NCBI GenBank assembly: GCA_947683425.1
Contig: CANTUQ010000077.1
Location: 1,984,001-2,048,000 of the forward strand
Source: Excoecaria cochinchinensis
Taxonomy: Eukaryota; Streptophyta; Magnoliopsida; Malpighiales; Euphorbiaceae
Direction of reading: 5' to 3'
DNA: 64,000 nucleotides
Part shown: positions 22,975-35,151 of the stretch, piece after piece
How the letters are laid out: each line of letters opens with the position of its first letter
Position numbering within the stretch: the first letter of the stretch is position 1
Position numbers and translations under genes: made by a program
The notes under the pieces: model-generated
The model's database searches: none
What the model saw: only the letters and a program-made list of their open reading frames with translations
Told to the model about the DNA's origin: nothing

Positions 22975-24520
22975 TGTAGACACCGGGTCCTAAGGCGGCC
23001 TAGATCAGAGTTACTCGATGAGGATATAGATACTTATTTTATAGGTGGAGAGCTAAAACCGCTGGTTTTCACCATTGAATTTCAAAAAGTTCTAAAGTTA
23101 TCTTTGACCAAAACTCTTTTGTGTTTTCACTGGACTTAAAAAGGGTTTTCAATTGTAAAAAAATTGGTTTTTTGTGACCGACGGCCATCCCTCATGAGGG
23201 ATGCCCATCAATCGAGTGCCAGGTGCGCTCGTCTTCCCCTAGAAAAGCCTCAGGAGGGGTGCCCATCAATTGGGTGACGGACGCCCATCCCTAGCTTGAT
23301 TGATGCCCGTCCATCATGCAATAGGACACTCATCCCTCAGTCCCCTGAGGTATGGGCAATTAAGGGGGAAAGATGGGAATTCATATCTCCTTCATGACTA
23401 ACGGCCATCCTTCAAGTGAGGGACGCCTGTCGGTTGTGACCTGACAAGGAATTTCTAGATTTTCTTCAACGAAAAATCTGTAATTATTTTTTGGAAATCA
23501 AAAGGATAATTGTTTAGGATGTCACTGATGGATTTTAAGGTTCTTGAGATCAGAAATGCCTGATTTCATTCCTAAAAGCAATCTAAAATTAAAAAATTCA
23601 AGGATTTTAAAGCCTATAAATTGAGATGTTCAAAGAGGAAAAAAGGAGGAGGATTTTTTGGGGTGAAGAAGATTCAAGAGCTAAATCTGTTTTCTTTCAA
23701 ATTCTTTGTTTAAAAATTGAAGAGTCTGATTGAGGAAGAGAAATCAATTCTTTTTTCTTGGTTTGTTCTCTCAAATTTCCATTGTTTTTAAAAGAGAATT
23801 TTATAAAGAAGTTAGAGCGAGAAAGTGAAAATCCTCACTTCATTTTTTATAAATTTTATGAAATTCAAGGAAGAGACCTATTTTTTTATTACTCTCCAGA
23901 GGTCAAAATATCGAGGGTAAACATTCTGGGTTTAAACTTCGTGCCTTTTGTAGTGATTCAAGATTATGGCATGAAATGTGATTTTGTTGATTTGTACTAT
24001 TTTTATTATTTTGTATGATAAATCTTATCCATAAATTGATTTTAATATGATTCTGTAAAAATGAGATAAGAGTATGTGAAAAAATGCATGAAATAAAAGC
24101 TTGAATGTTCATCCATAGAGTTTCCTCTTCTTTTTGCATTCTGGAGATGATTGATGGGAAGAAGGCCTAACCGATGCCCGTCGCTCAATTGAGAGATGGG
24201 CCGTCGCTGGTTTCACTTCCTCCTGATGGTCGCCTTTTCTGACGGCCGTCCCTAGTTTCTTTTCCCTTTCCTTTTGTTTGTCTTGATCTCTTTTGTTACT
24301 TCTTTTCATATTATTTTTGCATGTTCATTTTTGTGTGTTAGTCTAATGTTATTTTATCATATTGACACTCTGTCTGCCTATTTTAATTCCATTATCATGA
24401 TTATTTATTTTATTTTATTTCCATACAATTTTGCAAACTTGTTACTTTTTGTTTTTTTTATTTGACATATAATATTTCTTTTAATTGAGCATTGCTTATA
24501 GGCGGAGATTAGAAGGCTAA
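22975..24520 (+). repeat. TAT1 5' LTR, first part (Tat-type)
   Basis: It starts TGTAGACACCGGGTCC, the same start as the LTRs of the Gag-only element at 33797 and 41859. It has two GACGGCCATCC-type repeat clusters (23175-23450 and 24170-24255), a TATAAA box (23625-23630) and a donor-like GAGGGTAAAC (about 23910). It is interrupted after GCTAA (24516-24520) by the minus-strand element 24521-31104 and resumes at 31110. TSD on the left would be ATAGG (22970-22974); the right end of TAT1 is not in the window. Confidence 0.82.
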
Positions 24521-27514
24521 TGTAACACCCCCATACCCCCGGTAAGGAATATCGGGGCGCTACGCGGACACTTACGTATACATGTACATGCATTAGCGGA
24601 AGCGATAGCATAAACACATTCGTATAAAAGTAATTAAATACTACACTAGGGCCCACTTGCATTTCATATAAACTACATATACATTTACATGTTCATATTA
24701 CATCTGTTTCCATTTAGCTTTACATATGCATTTACATATAACAACTATACTCTTATATTACATAATGATGTTACTCAAAATGTAAAACTCTAACTCTTTC
24801 TTATACAAAAAGCTATAACAAAACTCCTAGTGGCCTTGACCCGCAGATGTCCGCTCACTTGTCCGAACCTGTAACCTAAACAGAAATAAACATCCGTGCT
24901 AAGCGATAACGCTTAGTGGGGATAAAATAATGCAAAGGACTTCTTTACGAAGTCACAAATAGCTCACACATATGTCATATAACAAATATCAAATACTATG
25001 AGTTCACATGCGTATAACATCTACTTATTTTACTTGTTCATATACACTACAACTTGTACATTTCGTTTATTCAAATATACATTGTCATGTAACCGCATTC
25101 ATGTCAATACACTCATGTAATCATGTACTTGTATACAGAACTGTAATGTACTTAAACATTACTTTCATGTACTATAGCTTTATTCAAAGCAACACTATAA
25201 TCATCTCAAGTTCACTGCACAACATTTAAGAAAACAAGCCTGAGTTCCTCTCATGGTGGATACGGGACGCTCTATAAAAAAACATTTTCGATAGACCGAA
25301 GTCACAAAACATTTTCATCTATCTCTATTAATGACCGTTCTCAGAGGTCGACCCGCTTCGCCCAAATGGGGCGGAACATAGGCAGCTGCACTCGATAATC
25401 CCTTTATAAGCATGCTTATCTATCCACTATAACGGTAATCAGGCTCAATACCAACTCACACACTATACACAGACATCAACTCATCAACTAAACTTCAAGT
25501 GCATTTATCAAATTCAGAGGCATGTAATTCATATACAATCTTGTTCAACAATTAAAAGCATATAACATTTAAATTCATTTCATGAACATATAAATCATGC
25601 AAAGCAAGATAGAAGAAAACACTCTTTTCAAAACAAATAAAACAGGATGCGAAGAGGTTCACTGTCGCGATCGCAACAAGAAGTCGTGCTCGCGACAGAA
25701 GCTAAGTTCATTGTCGCGATCGCGACAAGAGGTCGCGCTCGCGACAGAAGCTAGATTACAAAAAGGCTCTATACTCTATACCAAATGCATTATATAACAA
25801 TTCATATCACATGGCATCACATGGTCAACACTAACTCTTATGCCGTACCATTGGTTACATAGATAACTAATCCTATAATCATTGTTTAATCCTAAACATG
25901 TAAAGTATAAATCACGGAAACATTCCGGGGAGTAAAACATCAACAAAATATACAATTTAGTCAAGGGGAAGGGTCAGGGGTTGACCCGTGGCAACTAGGA
26001 GCTCAAAAAGACAAAGAAAAATCTTTATATGCATTGTTCTGTCGAGAGGTCGCGACCTGTGTCGCGATCGCGACAGAAGCTCGCCCTGGTGCCTTACGAG
26101 ACTGCTTTTTACCCTAAACCTGTATCGCAAAAATCAACAGCTAGACCACATTTTTAGGCAAAGTGGTCTTCATAATAATTATTCAATAGGATGTTAGCTT
26201 TCAAATGGGACAATTTTCAGGTCATTTGGACATCTACAACTTAATATATGACCTAAATAACCTCTACTATTCCAGTGAACCCGCCAGAACAGGGTCACCT
26301 ACGTTTTAACTACTTTTTGGGGTATGTAGAGTCATAATTAGCTCAAGAACCCTCTTAGACATTTTTATCTACGGATCTTATGTTTCAGATGCATTTTGAA
26401 TCAACTCAATTGAAGTCTTGTAACTCTACTTATGTCAAATACAATACACAGAGGTCTATGAACAACTAAACAGAATTGTACCCATAACACACTTCACAAC
26501 TATAAAACATGTACAACTCATTTAACACTCATATAACCACAACATATGCATATTCAAACATCATATATCACAACAAGCAATCAAACAAGTAAAAGAAAAA
26601 CCGCACACGATCCCTACCTCTAGGAACTCGATCACAGCTCTCTACTCGTTTTGATCTTCTCTTTTCCTTTATCGACTCTTTTTCCTTTATCGACTCTCTT
26701 GCCTCAAACTTGCACCAAAACAACACACAAAACACTTGGGGTTACTCTTCTTTTTGCTTTAAATCAAAATAGAAACCAAGTAGTAGAATAAGACTAAATA
26801 ATAGTACTACTTACCTCTTCTCAAAAATCTACTCTCTTCATCCCAACCTAAATGAGTCTCTTTAGGAGCAAATGGAAACTAGAAGAAAAGAAAGGAAAGT
26901 GGAGCACGGCAACTAAGAGCAAAGAAAACCAAAAAGGGGAATTGAAAGGCCAAATGAAGGAATTGAAATGGGAGTAGGGAAAGTGGCCGGTCAACTAAAG
27001 GAATTAACAAATTAATTACCCACTAACCACATTAAAAGCCAACCACTCTCATTAATCCATCTCCATCCAAAAAGTCCCATGCCACATGTCACTCTCTCTT
27101 GTAGCCATGTGTCACTTCCCTACAATGACACTTGGCATACTCCTACAATGCCACTTGTCAAACTCTTATGCCGCCACTTATCACTATTCTACGATGCCAC
27201 TTGTCAACCTCCTACGCCGCCATGTGTCACTCTCTTATGCCGCCACTTGTCACTCTTCTATGACACCATGTGTCAACTCCCTACAACTCCAAGTCTCTTA
27301 GTCTCACTTATGCACACCTCTCGCGAGGGGGTTCTGTCGCGCTCGCGACAGAACGCTCACACCCGCACCAACCAGCTGAAGTTCAAAAATCGCTGGAGGG
27401 CTCTGTCGCGCCCGCGACACTTGTCGCGCTCGCGACAGAACTCTCGCACATAAAATTTACCTTTTTCGAACCAATAACTCTGTAATTCTTCTAGGGCCAT
27501 TTTGGGGTGTGATA
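24521..27514 (-). repeat. 3' LTR of the short-interior element
   Basis: Starts TGTAACACCCCCAT on the plus strand and ends in GGGGTGTGATA (terminal CA changed to TA). Read on the minus strand: E-box array in U3 (27072-27290), donor AGAG|GTAAGTAG (GT at 26814-26813), CpG-dense inverted repeats (25660-25755, and a copy near 26040-26085), AAGCATGCTT (25408-25417) with CAGCTG (25384-25389), hairpin GACTTC/GAAGTC (24938-24954), CTAAGCG/CGCTTAG (24899-24916) and acceptor TTCTGTTTAG|GT (AG at 24877-24876). Confidence 0.92.
27072..27290 (-). repeat. Short tandem array with E-box cores in U3 (left copy)
   Basis: About eight units of roughly 26-28 bp around CCACATGTCAC / CCACTTGTCA / CCATGTGTCAC, separated by words such as CTCTTATGCCG. 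CACATG and CACTTG are CANNTG cores. The right LTR has the same array at 30663-30880. Single copies of ACATGTGGC stand at the matching U3 position of LTR B (about 7047) and LTR D (about 32630). Confidence 0.85.
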
Positions 27515-28106
27515 AATCTCTCCCCCTTAAGAAATTTCGTCCTCGAAATTTCCCCGCTAATCACTTGTAGGTAAATCTTTAAACAAATCTCTGAATCGCT
27601 ATCACTTATACCATACAACTATCAAATCATGTACACTCCACACTTTCCTTAACACACTACACTCTAATCCATATACCTCTTCTAAGCATCAAGTACTCGA
27701 TGTGTATCCTGTCAGCTTTTCTCAATGAAGTGCATACAATGATGCTTTTTACATACAAATGAGGGATGCGGATGAAATGGTCATGTAATGATTTATGTAT
27801 GCGAGATGATGCGAAAATGCAATGTAAGCTACTATAATGCACTTTTCCCATCCCCATGTTTCACTATGCTTATGTGCACATGATTTCAAGAAGATAGCTG
27901 ACAGGAATACAGAGTGTCACCTCGAACTCTTACCAATTCACATCTGCCACTGCCTCGTCTATGCTCTCACGCGAGTCGAACTCCGTCTATACTTTACAAA
28001 AACGACATCTGCATTAGGCCACAACTCTAGACAAACTATGACATTAACCTATACTCTACACCTTCTAGTCCCGAACCAATTAACCTAGAGCTCTGATACC
28101 ACTAAA
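27515..28106 (-). other. Interior of the short-interior element, with PPT and PBS
   Basis: 592 bp. At 27517-27532 the minus strand reads a purine tract (TTAAGGGGGAGAGA), preceded by the block CGAGGACGAAATT that also stands at the pol end of B, D and F. At 28087-28101 the minus strand reads TGGTATCAGAGCTCT, the initiator-Met PBS. Between them nothing codes for a recognisable protein; the last bases of a lost pol gene and a leader are all that remain. Confidence 0.9.
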
Positions 28107-31104
28107 TGTAACACCCCTATACCCCCGGTAAGGAATATCGGGGCGCTACGCGGACACTTACGTATACATGTACATGCATTAGCGGAAGCGATAGCATAAA
28201 CACATTCGTATAAAAGTAATTAAATACTACACTAGGGCCCACTTGCATTTCATATTAACTACATATACATTTACATGTTCATATTACATCTGTTTCCATT
28301 TAGCTTTACATATGCATTTACATATAACAACTATACTCTTATATTACATAATGATGTTACTCAAAATGTAAAACTCTAACTCTTTCTTATACAAAAAGCT
28401 ATAACAAAACTCCTAGTGGCCTTGACTTGCAGATATCCGCTCACTTGTCCGAACCTGTAACCTACACGGAAATAAACATCCATGCTAAGCGATAACGCTT
28501 AGTGGGGATAAAATAATGGAAAGGACTTCTTTACGAAGTCACAAATAGATCACACATATGTCATATAACAAATATCAAATACTATGAGTTCACATGCGTA
28601 TAACATCTACTTATTTTACTTGTTCATATACACTACAACTTGTACATTTCGTTTATTCAAATATACATTGTCATGTAACCACATTCATGTCAATACACTC
28701 ATGTAATCATGTACTTGTATACAGAACTGTAATGTACTTAAACATTACTTTCATGTACTATAGCTTTATTCAAAGCAACACTATAATCATCTCAAGTTCA
28801 CTGCACAACATTTAAGAAAACAAGCCTGAGTTCCTCTCATGGTGGATACGGGACGCTCTATAAAAAAACATTTTCGATAGACCGAAGTCACAAAACATTT
28901 TCATCTATCTCTATTAATGACCGTTCTCAGAGGTCGACCCGCTTCGCCCAAACGGGGCGGAACATAGGCAGCTGCACTCGATAATCCCTTTATAAGCATG
29001 CTTATCTATCCACTATAACGGTAATCAGGCTCAATACCAACTCACACACTATACACAGACATCAACTCATCAACTAAACTTCAAGTGCATTTATCAAATT
29101 CAGAGGCATGTAATTCATATACAATCTTGTTCAACAATTAAAAGCATGTAACATTTAAATTCATTTCATGAACATATAAATCTTGCAAAGCAAGATAGAA
29201 GAAAACACTCTCTTCAAAACAAATAAAACAGGATGCAAAGAGGTTCACTGTCGCGATCGCAACAAGAAGTCATGCTCGCGACAGAAGCTAAGTTCATTGT
29301 CGCGATCGCGATAAGAGGTCGCGCTCGTGACAGAAGCTAGATTACAAAAAGGCTCTATACTCTATACCAAATGCATTATATAACAATTCATATCACATGG
29401 CATCACATGGTCAACGCTAACTCTTATGCCGTAGCATTGGTTACATAGATAACTAATCCTATAATCATTGTTTAATCCTAAACATGTAAAGTATAAATCA
29501 TGGAAATATTCCGGGGTAATACGGGTTCATTCCGGGGAGTAAAACATCAACAAAATATACAATTTAGTCAAGGGGAAGGGTCAGGGATTGACCCGTGGCA
29601 ACTAGGAGCTCAAAAAGACGAAGAAAAAGCTTTATGTGCATTGTTCTGTCGCGAGCTCACGGCCTGTGTCGCGATCGCGACAGAAGCTCGCCCTGGTGCC
29701 TTACGAGACTGCTTTTTACCCTAAACTTGTATCGCAAAAATCAACATCTAGAGCACATTTTTAGGCAAAGTAGTCTTCATAAACATTGTTCAATAGGATG
29801 TTAGATTTCCAATGCGACAATTTTCAGGTCATTTGGACATAAATAACTTAATATATGTCCTAAATAACCTCTACTGTTCCAGTGAACCCGCCAGAACAGG
29901 GTCACCTACGTTTTAACTACTTTTTGGGGTACGTAGAGTCAGAATTAGCTCAAGAACCCTCTTAGACATTTTTAGCTACGGATATTATGTTTTAGATGAA
30001 ATTTGAATCAACGCAATTGAAGTCTTGTAACTCTACTTATGTCAAATACAATACACAGAGGTCTATGAACAACTAAACAGAATTTTACCCATAACACACT
30101 TCACAACTATAAAACATGTACAACTCATTTAACACTCATATAACCACAACATATGCATATTCAAACATCATATATCACAACAAGCAATCAAAACAAGTAA
30201 AAGAAAAACCGCACACGATCCCTACCACTAGGAACTCGATCACAGCTCTCTACTCGTTCTGATCTTCTCTTTTCCTTTATCGACTCTCTTGCCTCCAACT
30301 TGCACCAAAACCACACACAAAACACTTGGGGTTACTCTTCTTTTTGCTTTAAATCAAAATAGAAACCAAGTAGTAGAAGAAGACTAAATAATAGTACTAC
30401 TTACCTCTTCTCAAAAATCTACTCTCTTCATCCCAACCTAAATGAGTCTCTTTAGGAGCAAATGGAAACTAGAAGAAAAGAAAGGAAAGTGGAGCACGGC
30501 AACTAAGAGCAAAGAAACCCAAAAAGGGGAATTGAAAGGCCAAATGAAGGAATTGAAATGGGAGTAGGGAAAGTGGCCGGTCAACTAAAGGAATTAACAA
30601 ATTAATTACCCACTAACCACATTAAAAGCCAACCACTCTCATTAATCCATCTCCATCCAAAAAGTCCCATGCCACATGTCACTCTCTCTTGTAGCCATGT
30701 GTCACTTCCCTACAATGACACTTGGCACACTCCTACAATGCCACTTGTCAAACTCTTATGCCGCCACTTGTCACTATTCTACGATGCCACTTGTCAACCT
30801 CCTACGCCGCCATGTGTCACTCTCTTATGCCGCCACTTGTCACTCTTCTATGACACCATGTGTCAACTCCCTACAACTCCAAGTCTCTTAGTCTCACTTA
30901 TGCACACCTCTCGCGAGGGGGTTCTGTCGCGCTCGCGACAGAACGCTCACACCCGCACCAACCAGCTGAAGTTCGAAAACCGCTGGAGGGCTCTGTCGCG
31001 CCCGCGACACTTGTCGCGCTCGCGACAGAACTCTCGCACATAAAATTTACCTTTTTCGAACCAATAACTCTGTAATTCTTCTAGGGCCATTTTGGGGTGT
31101 GACA
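28107..31104 (-). repeat. 5' LTR of the short-interior element
   Basis: Near-identical to 24521-27514. Visible differences are scattered substitutions, a 20-base duplication around 29512 (GGTAATACGGGTTCATTCCG region) absent from the other copy, and one copy instead of two of TTTCCTTTATCGACTC near 30270. Array, donor (GT at 30404-30403), AAGCATGCTT (28994-29003), hairpins (28524-28540) and acceptor (AG at 28463-28462) are all kept. Confidence 0.93.
30663..30880 (-). repeat. Short tandem array with E-box cores in U3 (right copy)
   Basis: Same units and order as 27072-27290. It lies about 225-440 bp downstream of the LTR start on the minus strand, before the pyrimidine-rich leader and the donor site, so it is probably in the promoter-proximal part of U3. 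Confidence 0.85.
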
Positions 31105-31109
31105 GCTAA

Positions 31110-31877
31110 AGGATTAGGAAACCCTTGGTTTGATTCGTCCCTTCATTACCTTTTTCTCCATTATTTACTATTACCTTAGTTTAATTTTGATTAATACTTG
31201 AACTTGGCTTATAATAAAGTTGATTTTGTGCTCGTTAATATAAAAATTCACTAAAAAGATTTTCCTTAATAAAATAGGACCAATGTCCTCGTTTTCATCG
31301 ATTGAAACATCATTAAAAGAGTTATTCGATTTTGTAAATATGCATGTGGCAACCAATGTTCCCACCTCACACAAATATCCCGTTTTATGCATAATTTCTT
31401 TTCATTCTTTTTGTTGGGGTTATATTCTGCCCCTTTTCATTGTAAGTTAATTTTATTTATCTATTGCTTTATTTACTATTTTTTGCTATATGCTTATATG
31501 GGCTTTAAATTAATTGCATAATCGTGTGAGAAAAGAAATGGAGATTTAGTTTAAAAACTTATTTATAACTTTAACCAAGGTATAAGTAAGGGTGAGGTTC
31601 CAAACAATCTCTGGTCTTAGACTTCATGACCTTAGATAACCATTCCAATGTTTTATTGGAAGGTGATTCCAAAATACTTTCTTGTTGCCTAAAATAGAAA
31701 CATACGCATGGTCTTAGGCTTAACGAGGCTAGATGAACTTTCTCAATGTTTTGTTGGGTGGTGACTCCAAAACACCTCTTGTTGCCCTCGTAAGTTTGAC
31801 CAATCTTTACGAGTTTAATAAACCTCTCTCGGCTAAAAGTGGGCCTCTAGGAACCACAGGGTTCGGCGCACGTCACA
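31110..31877 (+). repeat. TAT1 5' LTR, second part
   Basis: Continues the LTR broken at 24520. It holds the Tat hairpins GGACCAATGTCC (about 31268) and GGGGTTATATTCTGCCCC (about 31418), CCAAT/ATTGG stems (about 31650 and 31743), a PBS-like TGGTGACTCC (about 31757) and ends GCGCACGTCACA. Both parts together give an LTR of about 2.3 kb, close to the 2.2 kb of the Gag-only element. Confidence 0.85.
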
Positions 31878-32422
31878 GTGGCGACTCCACTAGAGACTTA
31901 GAGACCTTGCTCATAAAGTGCCTTAGTTAAATAATATATAATTGAGTTTTTATACTTAAAATTCCTTTTCTTTTTAAAAATTGCATTGCATCCATCTTAG
32001 AGCCTCAGATCTATGCTAGTTGGTTCCCCTTTAGCCTAGGTGTGTTCCCAAAGCATGATCCTACATTCACTCAATGTAGGGAAGTGTTAGGGATAATCAT
32101 CAGCCCAAGCCTTGTACTATTTGGTATTTCAAATGATGACCCAACCGGTCATTCTGCTCGTGAAGAGCTAGACTTGTCGGCAGGGATCATACTTGGATAG
32201 CCATAAAATATCATTACCAACCAGTCGTTACGCTCGTGACATGTACCTTAATATTGTGCTTGCTATGTGGGCCATTACTTATTAAACAAACTCAACAAAA
32301 TTAAGTGATCACTCCTCGAAGGCTTTTATGTCCCGAAGGGCCCATTTTAATTCATTTGAAATGTTTAAATACGTAATGGCCAAAACTCATATGTATGCGC
32401 TTTACATAAGAAAGGTTATGCT
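31878..32422 (+). other. TAT1 PBS and leader, first part
   Basis: TGGCGACTCCACTAGAGAC (from 31879) matches the reverse complement of the 3' end of plant tRNA-Arg with a few changes and is the PBS. The following leader aligns by eye with 36060-36585 of the Gag-only element (TTGCATTGCATCCAT, then GTGTTAGGGATAATCA). It is interrupted after ATGCT (32418-32422) by element D and resumes at 51944. Confidence 0.82.
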
Positions 32423-33796
32423 TGTAACACCCCGATTCCCACCCTAGTATTTTTGAGCAATTTTTGTGTATTATTGCGTGTGGTATTTTAATTTTGGAGT
32501 TAATTGCATGAATTATCTAATTTTAAGGGCATGTTTGAGTAGTATTATTTATTTATGGAGTTAGTTTTGGGGTGAGGAGTTAAAAAGGATTAGAAGGATT
32601 TTAAACAAAACCCACCAATGATTAATTGACATGTGGCAAGGGAAAAGTGGGGTATATAAGCTAGGAGAGAGAAATGAGAGAGAAACAAAAATCTGCTTCT
32701 CTCCCATTCCTCTCCCCGTTCTCCTATTTTCCTTCTTCTTCTCTTGTGCCCTAGCTTGTTCAAGTGAGTTTTGGTGGGATTTGACAATTCTAGAGTTAAA
32801 TTGGTAAGTTTATGCTTTTCTTGTTCTTGTTCTTCTCTTTTTTTGCTCTTTTTCCTCTTTGATTTCCTGTTGGTTGTGTGTGTGGGTGTATGAGTCTGTA
32901 TATTTGGGTTTTCATTGATTGTTGTATTTTGGGGTTAGATTTTGATTCAGGGATTCCTTCTAAAGATCCTAAAGGCAAAGAAGTGGTTGGAGGAAGTTCA
33001 GCCCCTTGATCTTGGAGCGTAGGATTGAAGGTTTGGGAATTTGTGAATTTGTGCATATTTTGGATTTTATGTTTTGTTATGATTTTCTGGAATTTATAAG
33101 GTTAAACTTGTTTATGCTTATATAAATGTTGTGGGTTTTTGATTATTTTGAATAGAGATGCCATAGTTATGGTGTATTGAATCAAAAAATTGAATTTGAA
33201 TGAGTTTTGGAGAAAAATTCTGGGTTTGATGAACCCTTGATTTTGATTGCTTAATTTGGATGTTTTAATTGTGATAACTGGTATCAAACATGGGTTTTAT
33301 GGTGTATAATACGTGATGAATGTTTGATTTGGATTGTGATGAAGTTTGGTGAGTTTATTGCATGTTGGGTGGATTTTTGGGCATGAAAGTTCTGCAGATT
33401 TTCGGCTGTGGAACTGGATATTGGCTCTGTCACGAGCATGACCCCCATCACAAGTGTGACAGAGGCTGATATTCTGAACTCCTGCAGAGGTGACCCTCTG
33501 TCGCAGGTGTGATAATCATCGCGAGCGAGATAGTGAGTTCATTTCGGCCGGGCTGAGTGCTATTGTGAGTATGCCTACGCGTACGAACGCGATAGCAACC
33601 TCCCTACCTTCTATTGCCAGTGCGACCCATGTTATGAGTGTGATAGAGGCTCGTCTGCCCTTCCTCACGCGAGCGCAAGGGCTGTTGCGAGCACAATAGC
33701 AGACAAACTTTGCCTCTGTCACGAGCGCGACACCCGCCCTTTCTGCTTTTGTAATTTCTTTTACAATGATTTACTTGAATGATTTCTTTTAGGATG
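32423..33796 (+). repeat. 5' LTR of element D, first part
   Basis: Starts TGTAACACCCCGATTCC. It has an ACATGTGGC box (about 32630), TATATAA (32653-32659), donor TTG|GTAAGT (GT 32804-32805), the GGTTTGGGAATT block (about 33030) and a decayed inverted-repeat array (33425-33740) of TGTCACGAGCGYGACA type. The break follows GGATG (33792-33796), the target site of the inserted element. Confidence 0.92.
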
Positions 33797-34918
33797 TGTA
33801 GACACCGGGTCCCGAACCCCGGCATAAAATGAAAATGGTGATTTTTGATCCTTGATTATTCCCTCCGAAAAAATAAAAAAAAATATATAAATAAAAAATA
33901 AAATAAAAAATAAAAAAATAAAAAAATATAAATATAAATATGTGTGTGTGAAATTAGGTAATTAATTAGTTGATGTTGTTAGTTAATTAAGTGGTTAATA
34001 TTATCGTGTTAATTAAAATGCATGTAAAATTAAAGTTAAAGTGTGTAATTAATTAGATAAAATAAATATATGTATGATAATTTAAATGGATTAATTAGTG
34101 TAATGTTTAATTAATAGAGAGTTTAATTAATATGTATGTTTAATTAATTAATGTGTGTGTTAATTTGAGTTAAGTGAGATTAATTAATAAAATGAGGGAA
34201 ATAATTGAGTGGAGGAAATGACTATTATAACCCTTAACCCTAATTTGAGGGTATAAAAAGAACAAGATAAGCAAAAAATAGGGGGGCTCTCTCATTCGGC
34301 TGGAACGAAAAAAAAAAGAAATGAAAATAGAAAGAGACGGAGAGCAAGAGGAGCCGACCATGAAAAGAAAAAATAGCAAAAATTAAACACAGAGGGAGTA
34401 GGAAAATAGAGAGCAAGAGAGATACAGAGCAAGAAGAAACAAAACAAAAGAAACCAAAGGAAAAAGAAAAGGAAAACAAGAGTGAAAGAGTGAGTAAGGT
34501 AAAAGAAGAAATAAGAAATAAAAGGGAAATAGGAAAGAAGAAGAGAGACCCAGCCAAACCAAACGCAGAGCACAGACCAACGCCGGAGAGAAGAAGGAAA
34601 AGAAAAAAGGGGGAGGAGGAGGCGTTGCCTTCGCCGGCCAACCGCCGCCGCCTACGGCGCCACGCGCCCCACCATCGGAATCGCCACCGCCGGACGAAGC
34701 TCCAGGTGTCCACCGATCCTCCGTCGGTGGCCGGCATCCGGCGCGTGAGGGAGAAGAACCCGCGACCTTTGGAGGCGATTTCCGGCGAGACAACAGCTCC
34801 GTTAGGCGCGTGGACACCGCCGCTGAGACACTGTGACGACGATCTACACTCCGGTGGTGGAGGTGACGGCCACCCTCGCTCCGGCGACCCTCCGGTGAGG
34901 TAAACTCCACTTTCCTTC

Positions 34919-34977
<59 letters not shown>

Positions 34978-35079
34978 TTAATTTCTGTTTATTAATATTA
35001 ATATTATTATTTTTATTTATTATTCTGTTTTAATATTATTTTATTATTTATTATTGTTATTTTTATATTTATTTATTAA

Positions 35080-35110
<31 letters not shown>

Positions 35111-35119
35111 TAATTTCTG

Positions 35120-35151
<32 letters not shown>

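Larger units (their letters stand above)
24521..31104 (-). mobile_element. Non-autonomous LTR element with 3-kb LTRs and a 0.6-kb interior
   Basis: Two near-identical LTRs (24521-27514 and 28107-31104) face the same way around 592 bp. The target duplication GCTAA is exact (24516-24520 and 31105-31109). The minus-strand PBS (28087-28101) lies beside the right LTR and the polypurine tract (27517-27532) beside the left one, so the element reads right to left. No coding domain remains. It must rely on proteins from a full-length relative. Confidence 0.95.

Noticed and set aside
27079..27453. 124-codon ORF across the E-box array (also 30669-31043)
   Set aside because: It is a translation of the tandem units and hairpin repeats and reads against the element's direction.
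34383..34910. 175-codon minus-strand ORF in the Gag-only element's LTR (also 42438-42965)
   Set aside because: It lies opposite the purine-rich transcribed block and is rich in Phe, Leu and Ser, as expected from the complement of an A/G-rich strand.
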